Shown here in pieces: positions 16,933 to 25,805 of a DNA stretch of 64,000 nt (positions are counted from its first letter, which is position 1; each line of letters opens with the position of its first letter). The notes beneath the pieces are model-generated. The model searched no databases and was not told where the DNA came from. It saw only the letters and a program-made list of their open reading frames with translations. Origin of the DNA: Mycolicibacterium rufum. GTDB lineage: Bacteria > Actinomycetota > Actinomycetes > Mycobacteriales > Mycobacteriaceae. The position numbers were made by a program, and so were the translations under genes. The stretch spans positions 2,604,001-2,668,000 of the forward strand of contig NZ_CP092427.2 in assembly GCF_022374875.2 (NCBI RefSeq). Direction: 5' to 3'.

Positions 16933-18603
16933 ATGGTGAGCACCGTGCGCACGGCTCGACACGCACTCGCGATCGTCTGCATCATCGCGCTGGCCGCCTT
17001 CGGGCTGGCCGCCTGCGGCAAGGACAGCGGCTCCGGCGGATCCGGCGGTGGCGGCGGTGGGGGCGGAGACGTCACTGTCGCGGCGACATCGTTCCCGGAC
17101 TACGTCGACCCCCAGCTGTCCTACACGGTCGAGGGCTGGGAGGTGCTGTGGAACGTCTACACCCCGCTGCTGACCTACAAGCACGTCAAGGGTGAGGACG
17201 GCACCAAGGTGGTTCCCGGCCTGGCCGAGGCCATGCCCGAGATCTCCCCCGACGGGAAGACCTACAAGCTCAAGCTGCGGCAGAACATGAAGTACTCCGA
17301 CGGCACCCCGATCAAGGCGTCGGACTTCACGTACGCGATCAAGCGTCTCTTCAAAGCGGATTCGGGCGGCTCCGTGTTCTACGACGTGATCGTCGGGGCC
17401 AAGGAGTACGCCGACGGCACATCCGACACGATCAGCGGCATCACGACCGACGACAACACCGGCGACATCACCATCCAGCTGACCGGCCCCAACGGGACGT
17501 TCGAGAATCTGCTCGGCCTGATGTTCGCCGCCCCCGTGCCGCCCACCACGAAGCTGGACGGCGACACCACCAATAATCCGCCGCCGGCCAGCGGACCCTT
17601 CATGATCAGCAAGGTCGACGCACCCCGCACGCTGACGATGGAGCGCAACCCGCAGTTCAAGACCGTCAAGGACGCGGGCGCCACCGAGGTGGCCGACGCG
17701 AACGTCGACACGATCACGGTGGTCCAGAACAAGAACCAGAGCGCGCAGGTCACCGACATCGTGCAGAACAAGGTGGACTTCATGATCGATCCGGTGCCCT
17801 CGGATCGCCTGCAGGAGGTCAAGACCCGTTACGCCGACCGCTTCCGGTTGGAGGACTCGATCAACACCTACTACTTCTTCATGAACACCGAGAAGGCGCC
17901 GTTCAACGATCTCAAGGTCCGGCAGGCGATCAACTACGCGATCGACCCGGAGGCGCTGAACCGAATCTTCGGCGGGCGGATGCACGCGAGCCAGCAGATC
18001 CTGCCGCCGGGGATGCCGGGCTACCAGGAGTACAAGCTCTACCCCGGACCGGACATGAACAAGGCCAAACAGCTGATCGCCGAGGCCAATCCGGCCGACC
18101 GCGACATCACGGTCTGGACCGATGACGAGCCCGACCGCAAGCGGATCGGCGAGTACTACCACGACCTGCTCACCCAGTTGGGCTTCAACGCCACGTTGAA
18201 GGTGATCGCGGGCGACGTGTACTGGACGACGATCGGCAACCAGTCCACCCCCGACGTCGACACCGGATTCGCCGACTGGTTCCAGGACTTCCCCCATCCG
18301 GACGACTTCTTCCGGCCGCTGCTCAACGGCGCGAGCATCCTGCCGACCAACGGCAACAATCTGTCGCGCGCGAACATCCCGGCGAACGACGCGAAGATGG
18401 ACGAGCTGCTGACCAAGCAGATCACCGATGAAGGCGTCGAGCAGCAGTACGCCGACCTGGACAAGGCCTACATGGAGCAGGCGGTGTGGGCGCCTTACGG
18501 CAACGAGCAGTTCACCACGTTCTTGTCGGAGCGGATGGATTTCGACAAGTCGTATCAGCATCTGCTGTTCAAGCAGGACTTCACGTCGTTCGCGGTGCAG
18601 TAG
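16933..18603 (+). CDS. Oligopeptide/dipeptide ABC transporter binding lipoprotein
   Basis: 556 residues from the ATG at 16933 with AGAGGGG upstream. Lipoprotein signal ends in lipobox LAAC, then a long Gly/Ser linker. The body is a family-5 extracellular solute-binding protein (SBP_bac_5): a YTPLLTY-like strand, DGKTYKLKLR, FTYAIKRLF and VRQAINYAID are family hallmarks. It captures peptides or related solutes outside the membrane for the four downstream genes. Similar in layout to mycobacterial OppA/DppA; which of the two, I cannot decide. Confidence 0.88.
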   Translation: MVSTVRTARHALAIVCIIALAAFGLAACGKDSGSGGSGGGGGGGGDVTVAATSFPDYVDPQLSYTVEGWEVLWNVYTPLLTYKHVKGEDGTKVVPGLAEAMPEISPDGKTYKLKLRQNMKYSDGTPIKASDFTYAIKRLFKADSGGSVFYDVIVGAKEYADGTSDTISGITTDDNTGDITIQLTGPNGTFENLLGLMFAAPVPPTTKLDGDTTNNPPPASGPFMISKVDAPRTLTMERNPQFKTVKDAGATEVADANVDTITVVQNKNQSAQVTDIVQNKVDFMIDPVPSDRLQEVKTRYADRFRLEDSINTYYFFMNTEKAPFNDLKVRQAINYAIDPEALNRIFGGRMHASQQILPPGMPGYQEYKLYPGPDMNKAKQLIAEANPADRDITVWTDDEPDRKRIGEYYHDLLTQLGFNATLKVIAGDVYWTTIGNQSTPDVDTGFADWFQDFPHPDDFFRPLLNGASILPTNGNNLSRANIPANDAKMDELLTKQITDEGVEQQYADLDKAYMEQAVWAPYGNEQFTTFLSERMDFDKSYQHLLFKQDFTSFAVQ

Positions 18604-18616
18604 CGCGGCGCCCCTG

Positions 18617-19654
18617 ATGGTCTCATCAGTTTCCGAGGTCGAGGTCCCCGACGAGCCACCGCTGCCCGCCGGGGTACCCCGAGAACACATCCAGGGCCGT
18701 AACCCGTGGTATCTGGCGTGGCTTCGGCTGCGCCGCAACAAGGTTGCGCTGGCCTGCGGGGTGTTGTTCGTGGTGATCGTGCTGTGCTGCCTCGCGGCGC
18801 CGCTGTGGGCGGACTACGTCGCGCAGACGGGACCCAACGACAACCACATCACCGACACCGTGATGATCGGGGGTGTCGAGACCGACGTGGTCGCGCCGGA
18901 CGGCACCCCGCTGGGGCCCGGTCTGCACGGACGCTACCTGCTGGGGGCCGACCAGAACGGCCGCGACGTCATGGTGCGCCTGCTCTACGGCGGGCGGACC
19001 TCGATCTACATCGGGGTGGCCGCCGCGGCGGTCACCACCGTGCTCGCGGTGATCGTCGCCCTGCTCGCGGGGTACTACCGCGGCTGGATCGACGCGGTGC
19101 TGTCCCGCATCCTCGACGTGATCTGGGCGTTCCCGGTGCTGCTGCTCGGCATCGCGCTGGGCACCGCACTGGCCGTCGGCGGTCTGAACCTGGGATTCGT
19201 TGCGATCGCCGGGGATTCGATCTGGATCCCGATCCTGATCATCGGGCTGGTGTACGTGCCCTACATGGCCAGGCCGCTCCGCGGTGAGATCCTCGCGCTG
19301 CGGGAGAAGGAGTTCGTCGAGGCCGCCGTGGCGCAGGGCATGGGGCCGCTGCGCATCATGACCGGCGAACTGCTGCCCAACATCATCTCGACGATCATCG
19401 TGTTCTTCACCCTCAACATCGCCAACAACATGCTGCTGGAGTCGGCGCTGTCGTTCCTGGGCGCCGGGGTCCGTCCGCCGAACGCGTCATGGGGCACGAT
19501 GATCGCCGACGGCTACCAGTTGATCTACACCGCACCGCATCTGACGATCGTGCCGGGCCTGTTGATCGTGACCACGGTGCTGGCGCTGAACGTGTTCGGG
19601 GACGGGTTGCGCGATGCGCTCGATCCGAAGGCCCGGCTGAGGCTCGAGCACTGA
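18617..19654 (+). CDS. Peptide ABC transporter permease, OppC/DppC type
   Basis: 345 residues from the ATG at 18617, 13 bases after the binding protein. An N-terminal cytoplasmic tail of about 45 residues is followed by six hydrophobic segments. LGADQNGRDVMVRLLYGGRTSI before helix 2 and the EAA loop (EFVEAAVAQGMGPLRIM) are hallmarks of OppC-type permeases. An insert after helix 1 (PNDNHITDTVMIGG) is longer than usual. The gene order C before B is reversed relative to most opp operons. Confidence 0.87.
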   Translation: MVSSVSEVEVPDEPPLPAGVPREHIQGRNPWYLAWLRLRRNKVALACGVLFVVIVLCCLAAPLWADYVAQTGPNDNHITDTVMIGGVETDVVAPDGTPLGPGLHGRYLLGADQNGRDVMVRLLYGGRTSIYIGVAAAAVTTVLAVIVALLAGYYRGWIDAVLSRILDVIWAFPVLLLGIALGTALAVGGLNLGFVAIAGDSIWIPILIIGLVYVPYMARPLRGEILALREKEFVEAAVAQGMGPLRIMTGELLPNIISTIIVFFTLNIANNMLLESALSFLGAGVRPPNASWGTMIADGYQLIYTAPHLTIVPGLLIVTTVLALNVFGDGLRDALDPKARLRLEH

Positions 19655-20616
19655 TGGCGCGGTTCGTGGCCCGGCGACTGCTGGGCATGTTCGCGGTGCT
19701 GTTCGCGATCTCGGTCATCGTGTTCCTGATCTTCAACGTGGTGCCGAACTCCGACCCGGCAGCCCGCATCGCCGGAAAGAACGCCGATCCGGACCTCATC
19801 GCCCGGGTCAACGCCGACCTGGGGCTGGACCGGCCCCTGCCCGTGCAGTACGTGACGATGATGAGACAGATCTTCACCGGCGAGCTCACCTCCTATGCGA
19901 GCAATCGCAATGTGGGCGAACAGATCTGGCACGGCCTGCCGGCGACGTTCTCGCTGTGCATCGGCGCGGCGGTGATCTGGATGACGCTGGCGGTGCTGTT
20001 CGGGTACTTGAGCGCGGTGCACGCCGGCCGGTTCGGCGATCGGGCGCTGAGCATCCTGTCCCTGGTCGGCATCTCGATGCCGGTGTTCTGGCTCGCGGCG
20101 ATCCTGCTGTACTTCTTCACCTACAAGATCGAGTTGTTCCCGACCGGAAGCTATGTGCCGCTCACCGAGGATCCCCTGGACTGGGCGTATCACCTCGTGC
20201 TGCCCTGGTTCACGCTGGCGGTGCTGTTCATCGGCTTCTACAGCCGGGTTCTGCGGTCGAACATGCTCGACGCCATGAACGAGGATTACGTCCGCACCGC
20301 CCGGGCCAAGGGTCTCAGCGAGCGCCAGGTCCGGACCCGACATGTGCTGCGTAACTCGATGATTCCGATCGTCACGCTGTTCGGCCTCGACTTCGGCATG
20401 GTCGTGGGCGGCGGCGCCATCCTGACCGAGACGGTCTACAACCTCGACGGGGTCGGGCTCTACGCCGGTGAGGCGATCCGCAGCCTCGACCTCCCGCCCC
20501 TGATGGCGGTCACCATGTTCGGAGCCTTCTTCATCGTGCTGTTCAACACGCTCGTCGACATCGCCTATGCGGTGCTGGATCCGAGGATCCGGCTGGGAGA
20601 GGCGGCGCCAGTATGA
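19654..20616 (+). CDS. Peptide ABC transporter permease, OppB/DppB type
   Basis: 320 residues starting in a TGATG overlap with the OppC-type gene. N-terminal helix, the LGLDRPLPVQY motif typical of OppB, and the EAA loop EDYVRTARAKGLSERQV are visible. Forms the membrane channel with the OppC-type subunit. It overlaps the next gene by four bases (ATGA). Confidence 0.88.
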   Translation: MARFVARRLLGMFAVLFAISVIVFLIFNVVPNSDPAARIAGKNADPDLIARVNADLGLDRPLPVQYVTMMRQIFTGELTSYASNRNVGEQIWHGLPATFSLCIGAAVIWMTLAVLFGYLSAVHAGRFGDRALSILSLVGISMPVFWLAAILLYFFTYKIELFPTGSYVPLTEDPLDWAYHLVLPWFTLAVLFIGFYSRVLRSNMLDAMNEDYVRTARAKGLSERQVRTRHVLRNSMIPIVTLFGLDFGMVVGGGAILTETVYNLDGVGLYAGEAIRSLDLPPLMAVTMFGAFFIVLFNTLVDIAYAVLDPRIRLGEAAPV

Positions 20617-21608
20617 GTTCTGAAGCGCTGCTCCGGGTCGAGGACCTGCGGGTCGGTTTCGCCACCGAGGATGGCGTCGTGCAGGCCGTCGACGGGGTGT
20701 CGTTCTCGTTGGCGGCCGGTGAGATCCTGGCCATCGTCGGGGAATCCGGGTGCGGCAAGAGCGTCACGGCGCAGACGCTGACCGGCCTCACGCAGTCGGC
20801 GAACAGCAGGATCACCGGCTCGGTCACCTACCGCGGACAGGAACTGGTGGGCCTGGACGACGACGGCCTGCGCGGAATCCGCGGCGAGGAGATCGCCATG
20901 GTGTTCCAGGATCCGATGTCCTCCCTCAACCCGGTGTACCGCGTGGGCGATCAGATCGCCGAGATGATCCGCGCGCACCGGCGGGTGTCCAAGCAGGAGG
21001 CGCTGCAGCGTGCCGTGGAACTGCTCGGCTCGGTGGGCATCCCGAACCCGCAGTCGCGGGTGCGCAGCTATCCGCACGAGTTCTCTGGCGGGATGCGGCA
21101 GCGCGTGATGATCGCGATGGCCCTGGCTCTCGAGCCTGCGGTACTGATCGCCGACGAACCGACGACCGCGCTGGACGTCACGGTGCAGGCTCAGATCCTG
21201 CGGCTGATGGCCGATCTCAACGCCGAGCGTGATCTCGCCGTCGTGCTGATCACCCACGACCTCGGCGTCGTCGCGGAGGTCGCGGATCGGGTGGTGGTGA
21301 TGTACGCCGGCCAGATCGTCGAGGACGGCAGCCTCGACGACATCTTCTACACCCCGCAGCACCCCTACACCTGGGGCCTGCTCGGGTCGTTGGCGCGGCT
21401 GGACCGTCCCCGCTCCGAGCGGCTCGACCAGATTCCCGGGCAGCCGCCGTCCCTGCTCGATCCCCCGTCGGGCTGCCGGTTCGCGCCGCGCTGTGCGTTC
21501 GAGTTCGACCGGTGCGGTCAGCCACCGGATCTGGCGCCCACTGAATCGGCGGGTCACCTCGACCGCTGCTGGTTGGACCTCGAGGAGAAAGTGCGGGTGC
21601 GCTCATGA
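20613..21608 (+). CDS. Peptide ABC transporter ATPase, OppD/DppD type
   Basis: 331 residues. Walker A GESGCGKS near residue 44, Q-loop [11 protein letters not shown], signature FSGGMRQRV, Walker B VLIADEP and His in ITHDLGV are intact. The C-terminal oligopeptide-ATPase extension ends with the Cys cluster region [15 protein letters not shown], which in OppD-type proteins can hold an iron-sulphur cluster. ATGA overlaps on both sides show tight translational coupling. Confidence 0.88.
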   Translation: MSSEALLRVEDLRVGFATEDGVVQAVDGVSFSLAAGEILAIVGESGCGKSVTAQTLTGLTQSANSRITGSVTYRGQELVGLDDDGLRGIRGEEIAMVFQDPMSSLNPVYRVGDQIAEMIRAHRRVSKQEALQRAVELLGSVGIPNPQSRVRSYPHEFSGGMRQRVMIAMALALEPAVLIADEPTTALDVTVQAQILRLMADLNAERDLAVVLITHDLGVVAEVADRVVVMYAGQIVEDGSLDDIFYTPQHPYTWGLLGSLARLDRPRSERLDQIPGQPPSLLDPPSGCRFAPRCAFEFDRCGQPPDLAPTESAGHLDRCWLDLEEKVRVRS

Positions 21609-22603
21609 CCGAACCGCTGCTCGAGGTCACCGACGTGGTGAAGCACTTCCCGATCCGCTCGGGCCTCATCGTCGAGCGCGAGGTGGGCCGGGTGCGCGCC
21701 GTCGACGGCGTGAGCCTGACGCTGAACGAGGGCGAGACGCTCGGTCTGGTCGGCGAGTCCGGGTGCGGCAAGTCCACGCTGTGCCGGGCCATTCTGCAGC
21801 TGACCCCGCCGACGTCGGGGTCGGTGCGGTTTTTGGGCCGCGAACTGGTGGGCCTGTCGCGGCGCGAGTTGCGGCCGCTGCGGCGCCAGATGCAGATGAT
21901 CTTCCAGGACCCCTACGCGTCGCTGAACCCGCGCAAGCGGATCGGTCAGATCGTCGGGGACCCGATGGACCTGCACGGCCTGGCCAGCGGCGCCGAACTC
22001 AAACGCCGTGTGCAGGATCTGCTGGACCGGGTCGGCTTGCGGCCCGAGCACTACAACCGGTTCCCGCACGAGTTCTCCGGCGGTCAGCGGCAGCGCATCG
22101 GCATCGCGCGGGCGCTGGCGCTGCAGCCCAAGCTCATCGTCGCCGACGAGCCGGTGTCGGCGCTCGATGTGTCGGTTCAGGCACAGATCGTCAACCTGCT
22201 CAAGGACTTACAGGCCGAGTTCGGGCTGTCCTATCTGTTCGTCGCCCATGACCTCGGTGTGGTCCGGCATGTGTCGGACCGTGTCGCGGTGATGTATCTG
22301 GGCAAGGTGGTGGAGAGTTCTGGCACCGACGACCTGTACGACCGGCCCGTCCACCCGTATTCCAACGCCTTGCTCTCCGCGGTCCCGATCCCGGATCCGC
22401 GCCGCAACGAGGCGCGTGAGCGGGTGGTGCTCGAGGGGGACGTGCCCAGCCCCACGAACCCCCCGTCGGGATGCCGGTTCCACACCCGCTGTCCCTGGGG
22501 TACCGAGATCTGCGCGACCGACGAACCGGCGATGGTCTCCTACACGGCCGGCCATGCCGCGGCCTGCCACCATCCGCGCAACGTCGAGCACCTTCCGGCA
22601 TGA
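21605..22603 (+). CDS. Peptide ABC transporter ATPase, OppF/DppF type
   Basis: 332 residues. Walker [11 protein letters not shown]-loop [14 protein letters not shown] (the RKR is typical of OppF), signature FSGGQRQRI, Walker B IVADEP and His in VAHDLGV are present, followed by the C-terminal [15 protein letters not shown]ys motif. Pairs with the OppD-type ATPase as an asymmetric nucleotide-binding dimer. Last gene of the five-gene operon; a hairpin terminator begins ten bases after its stop. Confidence 0.88.
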   Translation: MTEPLLEVTDVVKHFPIRSGLIVEREVGRVRAVDGVSLTLNEGETLGLVGESGCGKSTLCRAILQLTPPTSGSVRFLGRELVGLSRRELRPLRRQMQMIFQDPYASLNPRKRIGQIVGDPMDLHGLASGAELKRRVQDLLDRVGLRPEHYNRFPHEFSGGQRQRIGIARALALQPKLIVADEPVSALDVSVQAQIVNLLKDLQAEFGLSYLFVAHDLGVVRHVSDRVAVMYLGKVVESSGTDDLYDRPVHPYSNALLSAVPIPDPRRNEARERVVLEGDVPSPTNPPSGCRFHTRCPWGTEICATDEPAMVSYTAGHAAACHHPRNVEHLPA

Positions 22604-22612
22604 GAGACGGCC

Positions 22613-22641
22613 CGATCGGCTGTCCCCTCCGCAGCCGATCG
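22613..22641 (+). terminator. Hairpin terminator after the opp/dpp operon
   Basis: Perfect 10-bp inverted repeat CGATCGGCTG (22613-22622) and CAGCCGATCG (22632-22641) with a 9-base loop. There is no U-tract, as is common for actinobacterial terminators. It could serve both this operon and the convergent Hsp70-like gene. Confidence 0.65.
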
Positions 22642-22722
22642 AGCCGGTGCTGCTCAAGATAGGGGCAGCCGACCCTCGGAGGAATCGGGGAAACCCCTGA
22701 ACCTGGCCGTCGAACGCTTCGG

Positions 22723-24495
22723 TCAGGGAGCTGCCGGCACCTGAATCGGGATCGGCACCGGCACGAACGGCACCGTCAGATAGCTCGTCGTCGTGCGCGC
22801 GGCCGCTGACGTGGTGGGCGGCGTTGTGACGGCGGTGGTCGTCGGCGGTGTCGTGGTGGGCGGCGTGGTCGTGGTGGTGGTCGTCGGCGCGGTCGTGGTG
22901 GTCGTGGTCGTGGTGGTCGTGGTCGTGGTGGTCGTCGTCGTGGTGGTCGTGGTCGTCGTGGTCGTCGTGGTCGTCGTGGGCTGGGTCGTGGTGGTCGGGA
23001 CCGTCGTGGTGACGACGGGAGCGGGTGGCGGCGCGGCGCTGGTGGTCGCGGGCGGTGGCACGTTGGGCTGCTGGGACACCGTCACCGTCTGACCTTCGAC
23101 GCTCGACGGCGCGAGCTCTCGGCTCAGCGGTGCGGTGCCGGGACGAGGCTGATCGGGGTCCGGGCTGTCGACGCTGGTCAGGGCGATCGCGACACCGCCG
23201 ACGGCGATCAGCGCGATCGCCGCGATCAGGCCGAGGACCGACAGGGGCAGCCGCTGCCAGGGTTTGACGTCCTCCTCGGCTCCTGCCCCGGGCGCGGTGG
23301 GGAGCCGGTAGGGGTTGACGACCTCGGTCTCGGTCTCGGTCTCGATCTCCGGACCGGAGTAGGGGACGACGTCCTCTCCGGACAGGTCGTCCTGCGACCA
23401 GGCCAGGGCGTAGGTGGAGTCGTCCCGCGGCGGGGCCGGCGGCACGGCCGGCGCGATCCATGTGGCGGTGTCCGCCGAGCGGCCGTAGGCGGCGAACAGC
23501 GCCGCGCCGACGGCGGCGTCGAGCGCCGGACGCTGCGTCACCAACACCCGCCCGACGAACTCCGAAAAACGCCGTGCGACAGCAGGTATCGCAGCGCCGC
23601 CGCCCACGACGACGATGGTGGACACGCTCGCGGCGCCGATGTTGTTACGCGCCAACGCCGTTTGGAAGACGCCCACTAACCCGTCGAGCGGACGGGCGAT
23701 CAGATCCTCCAGTTCGGCCCGGGTCACCACGATGTCGCCCCGATATCCCGGCATCTCGACCTCGACGCGCGCCTCGGGGTGCGCCGAGAGCGTCTCCTTG
23801 GCGGTGCGGCACGCCTCGCGCAGCCGGGCCAGCGATCCGACGGCCGCGGTGGCCGCGGTGTCGGCGGGGTTGCCCGGGATCCGCTCGAGCACATGGGTGA
23901 GCAGGGTCTGGTCGATCTGGTCGCCGGCGAACTCGGCGAACCGCTCGGTGGGCCCGATCAGGTCGAAGGCGGAGCCGGCGTCGGCGAGGGTGACGCCGGT
24001 GCCGCTGCCGCCGACGTCGACCACGGCCACCACGCCGCCGCGCGGCAGACCGGGGTCGGCGTTGATCGCCGTGAGCGCCGCCACCGCGTCCGGGATCAGC
24101 CGGGGCGGTGACCCCGCCGGGGCCAGGGGGCCGCCGGCGGTGAACGCCTCGCGCAGGGCATTCAGCGGACCCGCACCCCAGTGCGACGGCACGGCGATCG
24201 CCACGTCGTCCGGGGACGGCGCACCGGCCAGACCGGCCATCGCCTCGAGGGCGTCGACGACGAGCTGCTCGGCCGGATATCTCGAACCGTCGGCGGCGAC
24301 CAGGGGAACCGGGTCGCCGACGCGGTCGACGAATCCGGACAGCACCACACCGCCCGCGCGGCCGGCCGGCGCGCCGACCTCCGGGGCGGCATGACCGAAG
24401 ATCGTCAGCAGCGACCGCCGGAGTATCGGCGGGCGTCCGACCCCTGCCGCGGCGAGGTTGGTGGTGCCGATTGACAACCCCAGCGCATCGCTCAT
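22723..24495 (-). CDS. Hsp70/actin-fold membrane protein with Thr/Pro-rich extracellular tail (Rv0312-like)
   Basis: 590 residues from the ATG at 24495. Residues about 1-350 have the actin/Hsp70 ATPase pattern: LSIGTTNLAAA at the N-terminus, VVDVGGSGTGV phosphate loop and VVVGGGAAIPAV adenosine motif. A charged linker is followed by a single hydrophobic segment (VLGLIAAIALIAVGGVAIAL) near residue 410, then an extracellular tail very rich in Thr and Pro, including 29 consecutive Thr, ending in a Pro/Val-rich sequence. Substrate-binding Hsp70 beta-domain is absent. It resembles the M. tuberculosis Pro/Thr-rich protein Rv0312 from memory. The tail is a likely target for O-mannosylation. Function unknown. 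Confidence 0.8.
   Translation of the reverse strand: MSDALGLSIGTTNLAAAGVGRPPILRRSLLTIFGHAAPEVGAPAGRAGGVVLSGFVDRVGDPVPLVAADGSRYPAEQLVVDALEAMAGLAGAPSPDDVAIAVPSHWGAGPLNALREAFTAGGPLAPAGSPPRLIPDAVAALTAINADPGLPRGGVVAVVDVGGSGTGVTLADAGSAFDLIGPTERFAEFAGDQIDQTLLTHVLERIPGNPADTAATAAVGSLARLREACRTAKETLSAHPEARVEVEMPGYRGDIVVTRAELEDLIARPLDGLVGVFQTALARNNIGAASVSTIVVVGGGAAIPAVARRFSEFVGRVLVTQRPALDAAVGAALFAAYGRSADTATWIAPAVPPAPPRDDSTYALAWSQDDLSGEDVVPYSGPEIETETETEVVNPYRLPTAPGAGAEEDVKPWQRLPLSVLGLIAAIALIAVGGVAIALTSVDSPDPDQPRPGTAPLSRELAPSSVEGQTVTVSQQPNVPPPATTSAAPPPAPVVTTTVPTTTTQPTTTTTTTTTTTTTTTTTTTTTTTTTTTTTAPTTTTTTTPPTTTPPTTTAVTTPPTTSAAARTTTSYLTVPFVPVPIPIQVPAAP
22892..22978. repeat. 29-codon poly-threonine tract
   Basis: On the minus strand 29 successive ACC/ACG/ACG-type codons encode Thr without interruption; on the plus strand the tract reads as mixed gtc/gtg triplets. 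The irregular mix of two synonymous codons suggests an old, selected expansion rather than a fresh slippage product. Confidence 0.9.
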
Positions 24496-24566
24496 GACTG
24501 CGCACACCTTAAACCGCGGCGTCGGTCGCGCGCATCAGACACTCTGCGCCAACGAAATGTGCTGCA

Positions 24567-25034
24567 ATGACGGCCATGGGTGACATCGACGACATCAAAG
24601 CGGTCAAGTACCGGTATCTGCGCGCGCTCGACACCAAGCACTGGGACGAGTTCGCCGACACCCTCACCGAGGATGTCGTCGGCCGCTACGGCGAATCGGT
24701 CGGCGAGGAACACCACTTCAGCACCCGCGACGAACTGGTCGGGTTCATGCGTAACTCGCTGGGTCCGGAGATCCTGACCGAGCACCGCGTCACCCACCCG
24801 GAGATCACCGTCGACGGCGACGAGGCCACGGCCACCTGGTACCTGCAGGACCGCGTCATCGCACCCGATTTCAACTTCATGCTGATCGGCGCGGGTTTCT
24901 ACCACGACCGCTACCGCCGCACCGAGAACGGTTGGAAGATCAGCGAGACCGGGTACGACCGCACCTACGACGCCTCGATGTCGTTGGAGGCGTTGAACTT
25001 CAAGGTGAAGGCGGGCCGCGCGCTCAATCTGTAG
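24567..25034 (+). CDS. SnoaL/NTF2-like protein (Rv0310c-like)
   Basis: 155 residues; a second ATG at 24576 is also possible, and neither has a clear ribosome site. The sequence DIKAVKYRYLRALDTKHWDEFADTL, followed by ITVDGDEATATWYLQD and GWKISETGYDR, fits the NTF2-like cone fold used by SnoaL cyclases, BaiE-type dehydratases and many binding proteins. Conserved Tyr, His and Asp residues line the expected pocket, but the substrate is unknown. It overlaps the convergent L,D-transpeptidase gene by eleven bases. Confidence 0.8.
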   Translation: MTAMGDIDDIKAVKYRYLRALDTKHWDEFADTLTEDVVGRYGESVGEEHHFSTRDELVGFMRNSLGPEILTEHRVTHPEITVDGDEATATWYLQDRVIAPDFNFMLIGAGFYHDRYRRTENGWKISETGYDRTYDASMSLEALNFKVKAGRALNL

Positions 25035-25707
25035 CCGAGGTCACGGCGATCATCGCGCCGGGCCGCAGCCACCGCATGATCGTGACCAGCGTCGCATCGT
25101 CGATCGCCACGCAGCCCGCGGTCGGCCCTCCGTCGGTGCTGTGCACGAAGAACGCGCCACCTTTGCCCGGGATTCGTTCCTTGTTGACCCCCATCACGAT
25201 GGCGTGCGCGTACTGGGGGATGTCGAGATTCTCGGTGCCCGAGCTCGGGGAGGTGTTGAAGCGGCAGTTGTCCCGGTCGCACACCTGCATGGTGTTGTAG
25301 GTCGGGCTCTTCATGTCGCCGTCCCACCAGTGGTTGGGGCCGACGCGGATGTAGCGCAGGCCTCCGCCGGGGTCGGGCTGGGTGCCGAAGGAGAAGTCGA
25401 GCGTGTAGACGCCTTTCGGGGTCATCATCGACCCGTCGAAGTGGTTGGCCGACATGCCTTTCGCGCCGATCTTGGCCGGGATACCGATTCCTCCGGTGAC
25501 GGGCTGCCAGCCGGCGCCGGTGCGCTGCCAGACATCGAGTTTGGCGTCCGATCCCCCGGTGCCGGTCACCGAGAGCACCTGGGTGGCCGGGCCGACCGAC
25601 CCGGAGAACCACGGGTTGACCGCGGCGCGGGCGGTGGGCGCGCACGTCAGGGCCATGGTGATCACCGACGCGCACAGCACGGAGAGCAGTCGGCGCATGG
25701 CCCTCAT
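25024..25707 (-). CDS. Exported L,D-transpeptidase-like (YkuD) protein (Rv0309-like)
   Basis: 227 residues from the ATG at 25707; another ATG at 25698 is possible. An Arg-rich start and hydrophobic segment (LLSVLCASVITMALTCAPTARA) form the signal peptide. The C-terminal half ends with HSTDGGPTAGCVAIDD, which carries the His...Gly-Cys catalytic arrangement of YkuD enzymes that make 3-3 cross-links in peptidoglycan. Unlike LdtMt1/2 there are no immunoglobulin-like domains, so it belongs to the short exported YkuD-like group. Divergent from the PAP2-kinase fusion. Confidence 0.82.
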   Translation of the reverse strand: MRAMRRLLSVLCASVITMALTCAPTARAAVNPWFSGSVGPATQVLSVTGTGGSDAKLDVWQRTGAGWQPVTGGIGIPAKIGAKGMSANHFDGSMMTPKGVYTLDFSFGTQPDPGGGLRYIRVGPNHWWDGDMKSPTYNTMQVCDRDNCRFNTSPSSGTENLDIPQYAHAIVMGVNKERIPGKGGAFFVHSTDGGPTAGCVAIDDATLVTIMRWLRPGAMIAVTSATD

Positions 25708-25805
25708 CGTCGCTGCCGAAGGACACATTCCTCATCAAGATCAGGACACGATCCGGTCGCGGTCGGCGAGGTTTGCCCCTCCCCCGTCTCGGCTACGTTG
25801 GCGTG

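Noticed and set aside
22892..22978. CRISPR-like or microsatellite array of gtc/gtg triplets
   Set aside because: It lies in frame within a conserved gene and encodes poly-Thr. No spacers or regular repeat lengths are present.
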